A stretch of 64,000 nt of DNA from assembly GCA_945892985.1 (NCBI GenBank), contig CAMDDU010000014.1, forward strand, positions 31,522 through 95,521, written 5' to 3'. This document shows positions 9,057-18,034 of this stretch, in pieces. Within the stretch, counting starts at the first letter, position 1. The number at the start of each line of letters is the position of its first letter. The position numbers were made by a program, and so were the translations under genes. The notes beneath the pieces were generated by a model. It saw only the letters and a program-made list of their open reading frames with translations. It was not told where the DNA came from and did not search any database. The stretch comes from CAITSH01 sp945892985 (GTDB lineage: Bacteria; Pseudomonadota; Gammaproteobacteria; Burkholderiales; SG8-39).

Positions 9057-12002
9057 CTAAGGCAAGGCGCGCTGCAATACCCGGGCCACGTGCACCGCAT
9101 CTTTTTGCGCACCATCGTGAATCTGATGGCGGCAGCTGGTGCCGTCGGCAACCAGCAGGGTTTGCGCATCGGCCTTGCGCATCGCGGGCAACAAGGACGC
9201 CTCGGCCATTTTCATCGACACGTCATAGTGACCGGCCTCATAGCCGAACGCGCCAGCCATGCCGCAGCAGCTCGATTCCACCGTGTCCACTTTAAGTCCG
9301 GGTACCAGACCGAGTACCTGCTGCACCGCCGACATTGCACCGAAGGCTTTCTGGTGGCAATGCCCGTGCAGCAAAGCCTTGGTTTGTTGCAAGGGCTTGA
9401 GTTCGAGCCTGAGCTTGCCGGCCTTGTTCTCGGCGGCCAGGAATTCCTCAAACAGCATGGCCTTGGCGGCGAGGGCTTCGCCATCAGGGCCCGGCAGCAA
9501 CGAACGAAACTCATCGCGCAAGGTGAGCAGGCAGGAGGGCTCTAAACCCACCACCGGCACGCCGCGTTCAACATAGGGCTTGAGTGCGTCGAGCGTGCGC
9601 CGCGCTTCGGCGCGCGCCTGATCGACCATGCCGGAAGCAAGATAAGTACGGCCACAGCAAAGCGGCCTTTCACCCTCACCCGCCCGGGCGATTTGCACCG
9701 CATAGCCGGCCGCTTGCAGCACCGCCAGCGCCGCGCGGGCATTGTCCGGTTCAAAGTAGTTATTGAAGGTGTCGACCAGCAGCACCACCTCCTTTGCGGT
9801 TGTCGCGGCGAGGGCGGCCGGGGCGGCTTGTCCCGTGACGGCGCGGGCATCAAGATGGAAGGCATCACGCCGCCATTTGGGCAGGGAGCGTTGCGCGGCA
9901 AAGCCCAGCCAGCCTTTGCTCAGGTTTTGCAACACATTGACTAGCGGCGACAAGGCACGCGCCAGCGGCGCGTAGCGCGGCAGGTGTGCGACCAGGGTCT
10001 CGCGCAAAGACCAGCCGTGACGCGCATGCCAGTGATGCGCGACTTCGATTTTCATTTTGGCCATGTCCACACCGGTGGGGCATTCACGCTTGCAGCCCTT
10101 GCAACCGACGCACAGATCCATGGCCTCGTGCAACTCGGCCGAGGCCAGCGCATCCTTGGCGCTCATGTCGCCAAGCTGGCCCGAGAGCGCCAGGCGCAAG
10201 GTGTTGGCACGGCCGCGCGTGAGGTCTTTTTCGTCGCCGGTGGCGCGGAAGGAAGGGCACATGGTGCCGGCGTCGAACTTGCGGCAATGGCCGTTGTTGT
10301 TGCACATCTCCACGGCCGCGGCGAGCCCCTGGCTTTGCGCGCCGGGCGAATTCCAGTCCGACCAGTCGAGCGCCGCGTCGAACTTCGCCGCTGCATAGCC
10401 GGGCTTGAAACGAAACAGTGCGCGATCATCCATTTTTGAAGGGCGCACGATCTTGCCCGGGTTCATCAGGCCGCGCGGATCGAGCAAATCTTTGACCTCG
10501 GCCAGCGCCGCGGTGAGTTTTTCGCCGAGGATGGGCGCGATCCATTCGGAGCGCACCAGGCCGTCGCCGTGTTCGCCCGAGAACGCGCCCTTGTATTCGC
10601 GCACCATGGCGCAGGCCTCTTCGGCGATGGCGCGCATCTTGGCCGCGCCGTCGCCGCGCATGTCGAGAATGGGCCGCACATGCAGCGTGCCGACCGAGGC
10701 ATGCGCATACCAGGTACCGCGCGTGCCATGTTTTTCGAACACCGCGCTGAGACGCGCGGTGTATTCGGCCAGGTGTTCGAGCGGCACGGCGCAGTCTTCA
10801 ATGAAAGAAACCGGTTTGCCGTCACCCTTCATCGACATCATGATGTTGAGGCCGGCCTTGCGCACTTCCCAGACGTCTTTTTGCAGGCCCGCATCGGGGA
10901 TCTCAACCACGCTGCCGGGCAGGCCCAGATCGCCCATCAGCTCGACCAATTTTTTCAGGCTGGCGAGCTGCCCGGCCGCATCGTCACCGGCAAATTCAAC
11001 CAACAACACGGCATCGGGCTCACCGACGAGGAATTTATCGACGGTGGGGCGGAACGCGGCGTTGTCGCGCGCGAGGCCCAGCATGGTGCGATCGACCAGT
11101 TCCACCGCCGCGGGCCCGAGTTTGACAATGTGTTGGGCCGCGTCCATGGCCTTATGAAAAGTCGGAAAGTGGCAAACACCAAGGGTCTTGTGTCGCGGCA
11201 ACGGCGACAGTTTGAGGTGCAGGCGGCGCGACCAGGCAAGCGTGCCCTCAGAACCGACCAGCAGGTGCGCGAAATTGGCGCCAGCCATGTCGAGGTTGTA
11301 GCCCTGCACGCGACGCAGCACCTTGGGCCAGCGCGCCTCAATTTCGGCGGCATTGCTGTTGATGATGGCAAGGATACCATCGGCGATTTTTCTAAAGCCG
11401 CCGGCCGCCTGCGCCAGTTCCGCAGCGGGACCGAAACGGTATTGCGCGCCATCGGCCAGCACGGCGTCAATGGCGGTGACGTTGTGCACCATGTTGCCGT
11501 AACGTATTGAGCGCGAGCCGCAAGAGTTGTTGCCGGCCATGCCGCCCAGCGTCGCCTGCGCACTGGTGGACACGTCCACCGGAAACCACAGCCCGTGCGG
11601 CCGCAACTGCGCGTTCAAGGTGTCGAGTACCATGCCCGGCTCCACCTCGGCGCTGAGCGTGGCCACATCCAGCTTGAGCAACCGGTTGAGGTGCTTGCTG
11701 GTGTCGATGACCAGCGCCGCGCCGACCGTCTGGCCGCATTGCGAGGTGCCGGCACCGCGCGGCAATACCGGCACGCCTTCTTCACGCGCGATCTGCAGTG
11801 CGATCAGCGCGTCCTCTTCACTTTGCGGTACCACCACGCCGATGGGCTCGATCTGGTAGATAGAGGCGTCTGTGGCGTAGCGCCCGCGGCTGGCCGAGTC
11901 GAACAAGACCTGGCCACGGACTTCGCGGCGCAGGCGCGCGGCGAGCGCACTGCGCGAGGCCGGCGCGCGCACGAGGGTTACGGGAGAGGCGGGTGCGTTC
12001 AT
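9057..12002 (-). CDS. Fused FAD-linked oxidase and Fe-S/CCG-domain protein (D-lactate/2-hydroxyacid dehydrogenase type)
   Basis: A 981-residue protein joining what are often separate GlcD-like and GlcF-like subunits. The N-terminal part is an FAD-binding type-4 domain (about 40-270, with PRGAGTSQCGQTVG near residue 80), followed by the FAD-oxidase C-terminal domain to about 500. Cysteine clusters lie near residue 565 (CNNNGHC then CP) and near 627 (CVGCKGCKRECPTG), typical of 4Fe-4S centres. Two CCG domains end the protein (CCGRTYL near 780, SSCCGMAGAFG near 910). Such YdiJ/Dld-type enzymes oxidise D-2-hydroxyacids and pass electrons to quinone at the membrane. It stands near a glyoxylate-type aminotransferase and a GlcG-like gene, hinting at hydroxyacid metabolism, but the true substrate is not shown. 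Confidence 0.88.
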   Translation of the reverse strand: MNAPASPVTLVRAPASRSALAARLRREVRGQVLFDSASRGRYATDASIYQIEPIGVVVPQSEEDALIALQIAREEGVPVLPRGAGTSQCGQTVGAALVIDTSKHLNRLLKLDVATLSAEVEPGMVLDTLNAQLRPHGLWFPVDVSTSAQATLGGMAGNNSCGSRSIRYGNMVHNVTAIDAVLADGAQYRFGPAAELAQAAGGFRKIADGILAIINSNAAEIEARWPKVLRRVQGYNLDMAGANFAHLLVGSEGTLAWSRRLHLKLSPLPRHKTLGVCHFPTFHKAMDAAQHIVKLGPAAVELVDRTMLGLARDNAAFRPTVDKFLVGEPDAVLLVEFAGDDAAGQLASLKKLVELMGDLGLPGSVVEIPDAGLQKDVWEVRKAGLNIMMSMKGDGKPVSFIEDCAVPLEHLAEYTARLSAVFEKHGTRGTWYAHASVGTLHVRPILDMRGDGAAKMRAIAEEACAMVREYKGAFSGEHGDGLVRSEWIAPILGEKLTAALAEVKDLLDPRGLMNPGKIVRPSKMDDRALFRFKPGYAAAKFDAALDWSDWNSPGAQSQGLAAAVEMCNNNGHCRKFDAGTMCPSFRATGDEKDLTRGRANTLRLALSGQLGDMSAKDALASAELHEAMDLCVGCKGCKRECPTGVDMAKMKIEVAHHWHARHGWSLRETLVAHLPRYAPLARALSPLVNVLQNLSKGWLGFAAQRSLPKWRRDAFHLDARAVTGQAAPAALAATTAKEVVLLVDTFNNYFEPDNARAALAVLQAAGYAVQIARAGEGERPLCCGRTYLASGMVDQARAEARRTLDALKPYVERGVPVVGLEPSCLLTLRDEFRSLLPGPDGEALAAKAMLFEEFLAAENKAGKLRLELKPLQQTKALLHGHCHQKAFGAMSAVQQVLGLVPGLKVDTVESSCCGMAGAFGYEAGHYDVSMKMAEASLLPAMRKADAQTLLVADGTSCRHQIHDGAQKDAVHVARVLQRALP

Positions 12003-12066
12003 CGTTGCGGTTCAGGCTAAAAGCCCATTACAAACAAGATAGGTCGATGTCATTGCCGCTGGGGAT

Positions 12067-12159
12067 GTCATTGCGAGCGCAGCGAAGCAATCTCGTGAAT
12101 ACCGCGCAGCGTCGTGCTGATCGACAAGATTGCTTCGTCGCTTCGCTCCTCTCAATGAC
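12067..12159. repeat. Dispersed-type inverted repeat
   Basis: The left arm begins GTCATTGCGAGCGCAGCGAA at 12067 and the right arm ends with CAATGAC at 12159. AGCGAAGCAATC (about 12081-12092) pairs with GATTGCTTCG (12128-12137). The arms are imperfect and separated by about 35 bp. This sequence type (a GTCATTGCGAG core with AGCGAAGCAATC) is known as a short repeat scattered through many bacterial genomes. Only this copy was found in the window. It lies in the 189-bp gap upstream of the FAD/Fe-S gene and downstream of the DsbA-like gene. Confidence 0.75.
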
Positions 12160-12191
12160 AATAAAAAAGTCATTTAAATTGGTTCCAAGGC

Positions 12192-12848
12192 TCAGTCCGG
12201 CGCCTCCGCCTTTTCCGATTCTTCCATTGCGCCGAGCAGGGCTTCGGCTTCCTGGGCACCGGAAACACCGACCTTGCGATTAAAGATGAAAAAGGGCACG
12301 CCTTCGACGCCGATGCGCCGCGCACTGTCTTCCTCTTGGGAGACCAGGTCGCGCGCTTCTTCGCTATCGAGGCAGGCTTCGGCCTCATCCTTATCCATGC
12401 CGGCGCTCTGGGCGATGCCCGAGAGCACGGCGTCATCAGTGAGGTCGGCGCCCTCGAGAAAGTAGGCGCGCAAAAACGCCTCTTTCATTTCCGCCTGGCG
12501 GCCAATATGCGCGGCGCGGGCGATCAGGCTGTGCGCTGCAAGGGTGTTGGGTTGGCGCAGCATTTTGTCGAAAGCGAAAGCAATACCCAGCGGCGCACCC
12601 ACCGATTCAAGCCGTTCGTTCGGGTACGGGCGCCCGCCAAATTTTTGCGCGATGTACTCCTTGCGCGGGATGCCCTCCCTGGGCAGATCCGGGTTGAGCT
12701 GGTAGGGATGCCAGTGCACCACCGGCGCGGGCCGGTCGGGATGTTTTTGCGCATACAGCGCCAAGGCGGCTTCGAGCCGGCGCTTGCCAACAAAACACCA
12801 GGGGCAGACCACGTCGGAGATGACATCGATATTCAGGGCTTCAGTCAT
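12192..12848 (-). CDS. DsbA-family oxidoreductase (FrnE/2-hydroxychromene-2-carboxylate isomerase type)
   Basis: From the ATG at 12848 the protein has 218 residues; a longer start at 12872 adds eight residues. It has a thioredoxin-fold N-terminus with CPWC at residues 15-18 (VISDVVCPWCFVGKRRLE), a helical insert, and the C-terminal GVEGVPFFIFN segment that carries the cis-Pro of the fold. There is no signal peptide, so it is cytoplasmic like FrnE. Members act as disulfide oxidoreductases or as glutathione-dependent isomerases; the CxxC favours redox activity. It lies between a GntR regulator and the FAD/Fe-S dehydrogenase on the same strand, which may be incidental. Confidence 0.88.
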   Translation of the reverse strand: MTEALNIDVISDVVCPWCFVGKRRLEAALALYAQKHPDRPAPVVHWHPYQLNPDLPREGIPRKEYIAQKFGGRPYPNERLESVGAPLGIAFAFDKMLRQPNTLAAHSLIARAAHIGRQAEMKEAFLRAYFLEGADLTDDAVLSGIAQSAGMDKDEAEACLDSEEARDLVSQEEDSARRIGVEGVPFFIFNRKVGVSGAQEAEALLGAMEESEKAEAPD

Positions 12849-12899
12849 GTTTTGGCTTTCAGGGCTTTTCAAAAATAGTGAACACCTTCCGGCATCGCG

Positions 12900-13586
12900 T
12901 CAGTCCGGTTTTGCAAGGGCGGCAAGGACGGCGAGCATTTTTTGCCCCAGATGCTCGCGCAACAAAGATTGCAGCAGCGCACCGTTGCGCGCGGACAAGG
13001 CGTTGATGATGCCCTCGTGCTCTTTGACCGCGAGGTCCCAGCGCCCAACCGACAGATTGGCCATGTAGCGCGCGCGGCGCACATGGGCGTTGAGGCCGCG
13101 GTAAGTCTGCGCCAGTACCGGATTGCCGCTTGCTTCGACGATCTTGTTGTGAATCTGCTGGTTATAGCGAAAGTACTCGGCCAGTTCGCCGCGCGCATGA
13201 TGCACCAGCATCTGGTAGTGCAGCGCACGAATTTCATTTAGTTGGACATCGCTGCTGTTGCGGCAGGCAAGCTCGCCGGCAAGGGCTTCGAGCGCACCCA
13301 TGACCTCGAACATGTGACGCACCAACTCAACGGTGAGGGGCGTCACGCTGGCGCCACGATCCGGGTGCAGCGTCACCAGCCCTTCGGAGGCGAGGGTCTT
13401 GAAGGCCTCGCGCAACGGCGTGCGTGAAAGATGTAATTGCCCGCACAACACCCGCTCGTTAAGGCGCGATCCGGGGGGAAGGTCGCCCTGCACGATCAGA
13501 TCGCGCAAACGGTCGGCGACGTCCTCATGCAGCAGACGGCGGGCGATTTTTTCAGGCAGTTGCTGATCCATTGCGTCATTTTGCAT
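12900..13586 (-). CDS. GntR-family transcriptional regulator, FadR/FCD type
   Basis: A 228-residue regulator with an ATG at 13586. The winged helix spans about residues 15-82 (ADRLRDLIVQGDLPPGSRLNE, then LSRTPLREAFKTLASEGLV). The FCD ligand-binding domain follows, with spaced His residues that usually bind a metal and an organic acid (QQIHNKI, KEHEGII, REHLGQK). It is divergent from the aminotransferase/Bug operon with 192 bp between. Regulators placed like this commonly repress the divergent catabolic operon until the organic acid is present. The effector is probably a carboxylate handled by that operon; this is inference from position and family. Confidence 0.9.
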   Translation of the reverse strand: MQNDAMDQQLPEKIARRLLHEDVADRLRDLIVQGDLPPGSRLNERVLCGQLHLSRTPLREAFKTLASEGLVTLHPDRGASVTPLTVELVRHMFEVMGALEALAGELACRNSSDVQLNEIRALHYQMLVHHARGELAEYFRYNQQIHNKIVEASGNPVLAQTYRGLNAHVRRARYMANLSVGRWDLAVKEHEGIINALSARNGALLQSLLREHLGQKMLAVLAALAKPD

Positions 13587-13628
13587 TCAAAAAAGCACAA
13601 TGTCCAGATGCCCTTGTTGCAACGCAAT

Positions 13629-13645
13629 ATGTTGTCATTAAACAT
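13629..13645. promoter_or_regulatory. Possible operator in the GntR-aminotransferase intergenic region
   Basis: An inverted repeat ATGTT-N7-AACAT. A second small palindrome, GTTGCAAC, is at 13616-13623. Both lie between the divergent genes and upstream of the candidate promoter at 13673. Assignment to the GntR protein is a guess from position. Confidence 0.3.
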
Positions 13646-13672
13646 AAATCTCTGAAAATATGACCCGTCACC

Positions 13673-13700
13673 TTGACGCAGGAGCACGTTTGAATACAAA
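13673..13700 (+). promoter_or_regulatory. Candidate sigma-70 promoter of the catabolic operon
   Basis: TTGACG (13673-13678), a 16-bp spacer and TACAAA (13695-13700). It lies 78 bp before the ATG of the aminotransferase, which itself has a good GAGGAG ribosome-binding site. Confidence 0.45.
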
Positions 13701-13778
13701 ATCTCCGCGTGACAGCCAGACTGACAGGGCCCACCGTGGCCCGGCGCAATTGCCCCTGAAACAGCCGAGGAGTTCAAC

Positions 13779-14972
13779 ATGACCTACCGTAGCGGCCGCC
13801 ATTTTTTACAAATCCCCGGCCCGACCAATGTGCCCGACCGCGTTTTGCGCGCCATGGATCTGCCAACCATGGATCACCGCGGACCCGAGTTCGGATTGCT
13901 TGGCCTGGAAGTGCTCAACGGCCTCAAAACTGTGTTCCAGAGCAAGCAACCGGTGGTGATTTTTCCGGCCTCGGGCACCGGGGCCTGGGAGGCGGCGCTG
14001 GTCAACACGCTATCGGCCGGCGATCGCGTAATCATGTTCGAGACCGGCCAGTTCGCCGCGCTGTGGCACAAGATGGCGACCAAGCTGGGTATCGTCACCG
14101 AGTTCATCCCGACCGACTGGCGCCGCGGCGCCGATGCGGCAACGCTCGAGGCCAAACTGCGCGAAGACAAGGCCCACACGATCAAGGCAGTCTGCGTGGT
14201 GCACAACGAAACCTCCACCGGCGCGACCAGCCGCATTCCGCTTATCCGCAAGGCCATCGATGCGGCGAACCATCCGGCCCTGCTGCTGGTGGACACCATT
14301 TCCTCGCTCGGTTCGATCGAATACCGCCACGATGAGTGGGGCGTTGATGTGACGATCGCCGGCTCACAAAAGGGCTTGATGCTGCCACCGGGACTGTCAT
14401 TCAATTGCGTCAGCGAAAAGGCGCGCAAGGCGGCACAATCCTCGACGCTGCCCAAGGCGTATTGGGGCTGGGAAGAAATGATCACGCAGAACAAGACCGG
14501 TTACTTCCCCTACACGCCTGCGACCAACCTGCTCTACGGCTTGCGCGAGGCGCTCAAAATGCTGCAGGAAGAGGGCCTGCCAAACGTGTTCACACGTCAC
14601 GACCGCCACGCCGAGGCGACGCGGCGCGCGGTGCGCGCCTGGGGCCTGGAGATACTCTGCGCCGTTCCCGAGGAGTATTCGAGCGCGCTGACAGCCGTGA
14701 TGATGCCCGCCGGCCACGATGCCGATGCGCTGCGCAAGGCGATCCTCGACGCCTACGACATGTCGCTGGGCATGGGCCTGGGCAAAATGCTCGGCAAGAT
14801 TTTCCGCATCGGCCACCTGGGCGACTTCAACGACCTCACGCTGGCCGGAACGCTGTCCGGTGTGGAAATGGGCCTCGCCCTTGCCGGTGTGCCGCACAAA
14901 AAAGGCGGCGCGCAGGCGGCGCTCGATTACCTGGTCGAATGCGCGCGCCAGCCGGCGCGCAAAGCGGCATAG
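13779..14972 (+). CDS. Class V aminotransferase (serine/alanine--glyoxylate aminotransferase type)
   Basis: A 397-residue PLP enzyme. It opens with the family signature HFLQIPGPTNVPDRVLRAM and has MDHRGPEF near residue 31, VHNETSTG (about 141-148) and the PLP lysine K198 in VTIAGSQKGLMLPPG. The C-terminal KMLGKIFRIGHLGDFND stretch is typical of serine-glyoxylate aminotransferases. These enzymes interconvert glyoxylate and an amino acid (serine or alanine). It is the first gene of the plus-strand operon running to the CoA-transferase, opposite the GntR regulator. The operon also holds a GlcG-like gene, consistent with C2/C3 acid metabolism. The amino donor cannot be told from sequence alone. 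Confidence 0.92.
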   Translation: MTYRSGRHFLQIPGPTNVPDRVLRAMDLPTMDHRGPEFGLLGLEVLNGLKTVFQSKQPVVIFPASGTGAWEAALVNTLSAGDRVIMFETGQFAALWHKMATKLGIVTEFIPTDWRRGADAATLEAKLREDKAHTIKAVCVVHNETSTGATSRIPLIRKAIDAANHPALLLVDTISSLGSIEYRHDEWGVDVTIAGSQKGLMLPPGLSFNCVSEKARKAAQSSTLPKAYWGWEEMITQNKTGYFPYTPATNLLYGLREALKMLQEEGLPNVFTRHDRHAEATRRAVRAWGLEILCAVPEEYSSALTAVMMPAGHDADALRKAILDAYDMSLGMGLGKMLGKIFRIGHLGDFNDLTLAGTLSGVEMGLALAGVPHKKGGAQAALDYLVECARQPARKAA

Positions 14973-15038
14973 GACTTTCAGTCCCCTGAAAACAACGCCC
15001 CGCATCGAGGGCGCGCAGACCCACCCGGAGGAAAAACC

Positions 15039-16001
15039 ATGTCCCGCCTTATCCGTATCGCCGCAGCACTGCTGCTCGCCGTCTGCACCGCAGCCCACGC
15101 GCAGACCTATCCGAACAAGCCGGTGCGCATTCTGGTTGGCTTCGCTCCCGGTGGAGGAACCGACATCGTGTCTCGCGTCATTGCGCAGCGCCTGAGCGAA
15201 GTCTGGGGCCAGCCGGTGCTGGTGGAAAATCGCGCCGGCGCCACGGGTGCCATTGCCGCCGACCTGGTCGCCAAGGCCCCCGCAGACGGCTATACGCTGA
15301 TCATGGGCCACGCCAATTCGCATGCCATAGGGCCCCACTTGAACAAACTGCCCTACGATCCGCTCAAGGACTTTGCGCCGATTTCCTATGTCGGCTATGT
15401 ACCCAACGTTCTGGCGGTGCATCCGTCCATTCCGGCAAAGAACGTCAAAGAACTGGTGGCCCTGCTCAAGGCCAGTCCGGACAAATACAACTACGCCTCT
15501 TCGGGCAACGGCAGCAGCCAGCACCTGGCGGGAGAGCTCTTTCAGTTGCTCACCGGCGTAAAGATCGTACACGTACCCTACAAGGGGTCGGGTGACGGCA
15601 TCAAAGACTTGCTGGCCGGTGTGGTGGCGATGAACTTTGACACCATGCCCCCGGTGATGGAGCACATCAAAGGCACCCGACTCAAGGGCCTTGCCATATC
15701 CACCTCGCGCCGTCTGCCGCAGTTACCCGATGTGCCGACCTTTGACGAGGAAGGCATCAAGAATTTCGAGGTCCTGAACTGGTACGGGGTGATGGGGCCA
15801 GGCACCATGCCACGCGAACTCATAGGCAAACTCAACACCGACATCAACCGCGTCATGCGCGAACCGGAAATCAAGGCCCGCCTCGAACAAGTCGGTACCC
15901 AACTGCGCGAAACCACGCCGGAAGAATTTGCCGCATTCATGCGCACCGAACTGGCCAAATACGGCAAACTGATTCAGGATGCCAACATCAAGTTGCAATG
16001 A
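15039..16001 (+). CDS. Bug/TctC-family tripartite tricarboxylate receptor (first of three)
   Basis: A 320-residue secreted binding protein. The signal peptide is IAAALLLAVCTAAHAQ, cleaved near residue 22. The mature part begins TYPNKPVRILVGFAPGGGTD, the hallmark of Bug proteins, and includes YNYASSGNGSSQHLAGELF and VPYKGSGDGIKDLLAG in the usual places. Bug receptors bind dicarboxylates, aromatic acids, amides or similar in the periplasm. No TctA or TctB membrane subunits are encoded in the window, so it must use a permease elsewhere or act in sensing. A GGAGGAAAAACC site precedes the ATG. Confidence 0.93.
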   Translation: MSRLIRIAAALLLAVCTAAHAQTYPNKPVRILVGFAPGGGTDIVSRVIAQRLSEVWGQPVLVENRAGATGAIAADLVAKAPADGYTLIMGHANSHAIGPHLNKLPYDPLKDFAPISYVGYVPNVLAVHPSIPAKNVKELVALLKASPDKYNYASSGNGSSQHLAGELFQLLTGVKIVHVPYKGSGDGIKDLLAGVVAMNFDTMPPVMEHIKGTRLKGLAISTSRRLPQLPDVPTFDEEGIKNFEVLNWYGVMGPGTMPRELIGKLNTDINRVMREPEIKARLEQVGTQLRETTPEEFAAFMRTELAKYGKLIQDANIKLQ

Positions 16002-16117
16002 CCGCGGCGGCCAAGACACCAAGACACCGAGGAACCGAGGAACGATAAGCACAACAGGCCAGAAACCACGTGCACGCGGCCACAACTCACCCTAGCCGCA
16101 CCAGGACCAGGACCAGC

Positions 16118-16900
16118 ATGAGCACAGAAACGATATTGGTAAATCGCGACGGGCACATCGTCACCGTCACACTCAACCGGCCGGAAAAACTCAACGCCCT
16201 GACCAAGCCGATGTGGCGGCGGCTCGGCGACGTGTTCACCGAACTCTCGGCCGATGCGTCGATACGCTGCGTTGTGATCCGCGGCGCGGGCGAGCGCGCC
16301 TTCGCACCGGGCAACGACATATCCGAGTTCGAAAACGAGCGCTCCAATGTGGCGCAGGCGCGCGCCTACGGCCGCATCATGCACACCACCATCGATGCCA
16401 TCGCCAACTGCCCCCACCCGGTGGTCGCGCTGATACACGGCATCTGCGTCGGCGGTGGCCTGGAAATCGCCGGGCTTGCCGACATTCGCATTTGCGGCGA
16501 ATCGAGCCGCTTCGGCGTGCCGATAAAAAATCTCGGCCTGGTCATGGCCTACGGGGAGATCAAGCGCCTGATCGACCTCGCAGGCTACAACACCGCCATG
16601 GAAATACTGTTGGAGGGGCAGATTTTCAATGCCGCGGAAGCGCGCGAAAAAGGCCTGGTGACGCGCGTCGTGCCAGACCACTTCGTCGATGAGGAAGCCA
16701 TGGCGGCAGCGCACCGCATCGCCGAGGGCGCACCGCTGGTTGCGCACTGGCACAAGAAATTTGCGCGCCGCCTCACCGATCCGAAACCGCTGAGCGAGGC
16801 CGAATACGACGAAGGCTTTACCTGCTTTGGCAGCGAGGATTTTCATATCGGCTACAAGGCCTTTCTAGCCAAGAAAAAACCGGTATTCAAAGGCGCTTAG
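16118..16900 (+). CDS. Enoyl-CoA hydratase/isomerase family protein (first of two)
   Basis: 260 residues from the ATG at 16118; a GTG at 16070 would add an unlikely Thr/Arg-rich leader. Crotonase-fold motifs are present: TVTLNRPEKLNALT near the N-terminus, the first oxyanion-hole segment GERAFAPGNDISEF, and GICVGGGLEIAGLADIRI, with FGVPIKNLGLVM after it. The usual catalytic Glu region is not certain. Likely substrates are short or branched acyl-CoA intermediates. It is a close paralogue of the gene at 20600 (shared SARFGVPI-type core and similar C-terminus), suggesting duplication within the operon. Confidence 0.9.
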   Translation: MSTETILVNRDGHIVTVTLNRPEKLNALTKPMWRRLGDVFTELSADASIRCVVIRGAGERAFAPGNDISEFENERSNVAQARAYGRIMHTTIDAIANCPHPVVALIHGICVGGGLEIAGLADIRICGESSRFGVPIKNLGLVMAYGEIKRLIDLAGYNTAMEILLEGQIFNAAEAREKGLVTRVVPDHFVDEEAMAAAHRIAEGAPLVAHWHKKFARRLTDPKPLSEAEYDEGFTCFGSEDFHIGYKAFLAKKKPVFKGA

Positions 16901-16980
16901 AAAGCCCACCGGATGTGTCAAACTAGCCGACAGCCAGCTTTTGCTGGCATCAGATTGGCGGCATAAGAATCGCATCGCGA

Positions 16981-16998
16981 CCCGCCGGACCAGGCGGG
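16981..16998 (+). other. Hairpin before the second Bug gene
   Basis: CCCGCC, loop GGACCA, GGCGGG, then CATTTTGG. Another stem, GCCAGC-TTTT-GCTGGC, is at 16933-16948. Both lie between the hydratase and the next Bug gene, so they could slow transcription or protect the mRNA end. The T-run is too weak to call a terminator. Confidence 0.35.
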
Positions 16999-17026
16999 CA
17001 TTTTGGTTATCACCGGAGGAGGAAAA

Positions 17027-18004
17027 ATGAAAGTGTTATCCCGTGTCACTATGGCTATTGCCGCGAGTCTGATTGCACTGGCTCCGGCCGTCGCGTCGGC
17101 CCAGGCCTGGCCGACCAAATCCATCCGCATCATCAACCCCTTCCCCGCCGGCGGCGGCACCGACACCTTCGCGCGACCGCTTGCAGCCAAGTTGGCGCAA
17201 GCGCTCGGCCAGCCGGTGCACATCGAGAACCAGGGCGGCGCCGGCGGCACCGTTGGCGCGTCCAGCGCGTCCAAGGCGGCGCCCGATGGCTACACCTTTT
17301 TCATGGGGGCGATCCACCATACCATTGGCGACAGCCTCTACACTAATCTGCCCTACAAGCTGGAACGGGACTTCATCCCGATCACCGTGGTGGCCTACGT
17401 GCCGCAGGTGATGGTGGTGCATCCCAAGCACCCGTTCAAGACCATCAAGGAACTGGTCGACTACGCCAAGGCCAACCCCGGCAAGCTCAATTTCGGCTCG
17501 CCCGGCAGCGGCACTTCGCACCACCTCGCCATGGAGTTGTTCCTGAACGTCACCGGCACCAAGATGACCCATGTGCCCTACAAGGGCGCCGGACCGATGA
17601 TGACGGACTTTCTCGCCGGGACGATTGATGTGGTCTTCGACGGCATGGGCACTTCGTCCACGCAAATGAAGGCGGGCCGGCTGCGTGGTCTGGCCATCGC
17701 CACGCCCAAGCGCGCCGAACAGTTTCCCGACATGCCGACCATGGATGAAGTCGGCGTACCAGGCATGGTGGTCAGCACCTGGTACGCGTTGTGGGCGATA
17801 AAGGGCACGCCAAAGGAAACTGTCGACCGCATGTACCAGGAAACGGTGAAAGCCATGAACCTGCCGGACATGAAGAACATCTGGGTCTCGCAGGTAGCCA
17901 CGACCGGCGGCATTTCGCCCGAGGAGTTCCAGGCGTTTATCCGTAGCGAGATCGCTCGCTGGTCGAAGGTGGTCAAGGATGCGAACGTCAAGGTTGACCT
18001 CTGA
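17027..18004 (+). CDS. Bug/TctC-family tripartite tricarboxylate receptor (second of three)
   Basis: 325 residues from the ATG at 17027, which has a strong CGGAGGAGG site just upstream; a GTG or ATG at 17003 is not needed. The signal peptide is rich in Ala and Leu and ends ALAPAVASAQA. The mature protein begins WPTKSIRIINPFPAGGGTDT and has NFGSPGSGTSHHLAMELFL and VPYKGAGPMMTDFLAG at the usual positions. It differs clearly from its two paralogues in the window, so it may bind a different acid. It is followed after 30 bp by the GlcG-like gene. Confidence 0.93.
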   Translation: MKVLSRVTMAIAASLIALAPAVASAQAWPTKSIRIINPFPAGGGTDTFARPLAAKLAQALGQPVHIENQGGAGGTVGASSASKAAPDGYTFFMGAIHHTIGDSLYTNLPYKLERDFIPITVVAYVPQVMVVHPKHPFKTIKELVDYAKANPGKLNFGSPGSGTSHHLAMELFLNVTGTKMTHVPYKGAGPMMTDFLAGTIDVVFDGMGTSSTQMKAGRLRGLAIATPKRAEQFPDMPTMDEVGVPGMVVSTWYALWAIKGTPKETVDRMYQETVKAMNLPDMKNIWVSQVATTGGISPEEFQAFIRSEIARWSKVVKDANVKVDL

Positions 18005-18034
18005 AAGATCGTAAATTTTATTGAAAGGCAGTAC

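Noticed and set aside
14397..15665. A 422-codon minus-strand frame opposite the aminotransferase and first Bug gene
   Set aside because: It spans two recognised genes and an intergenic region, with low-complexity composition and no start signal.
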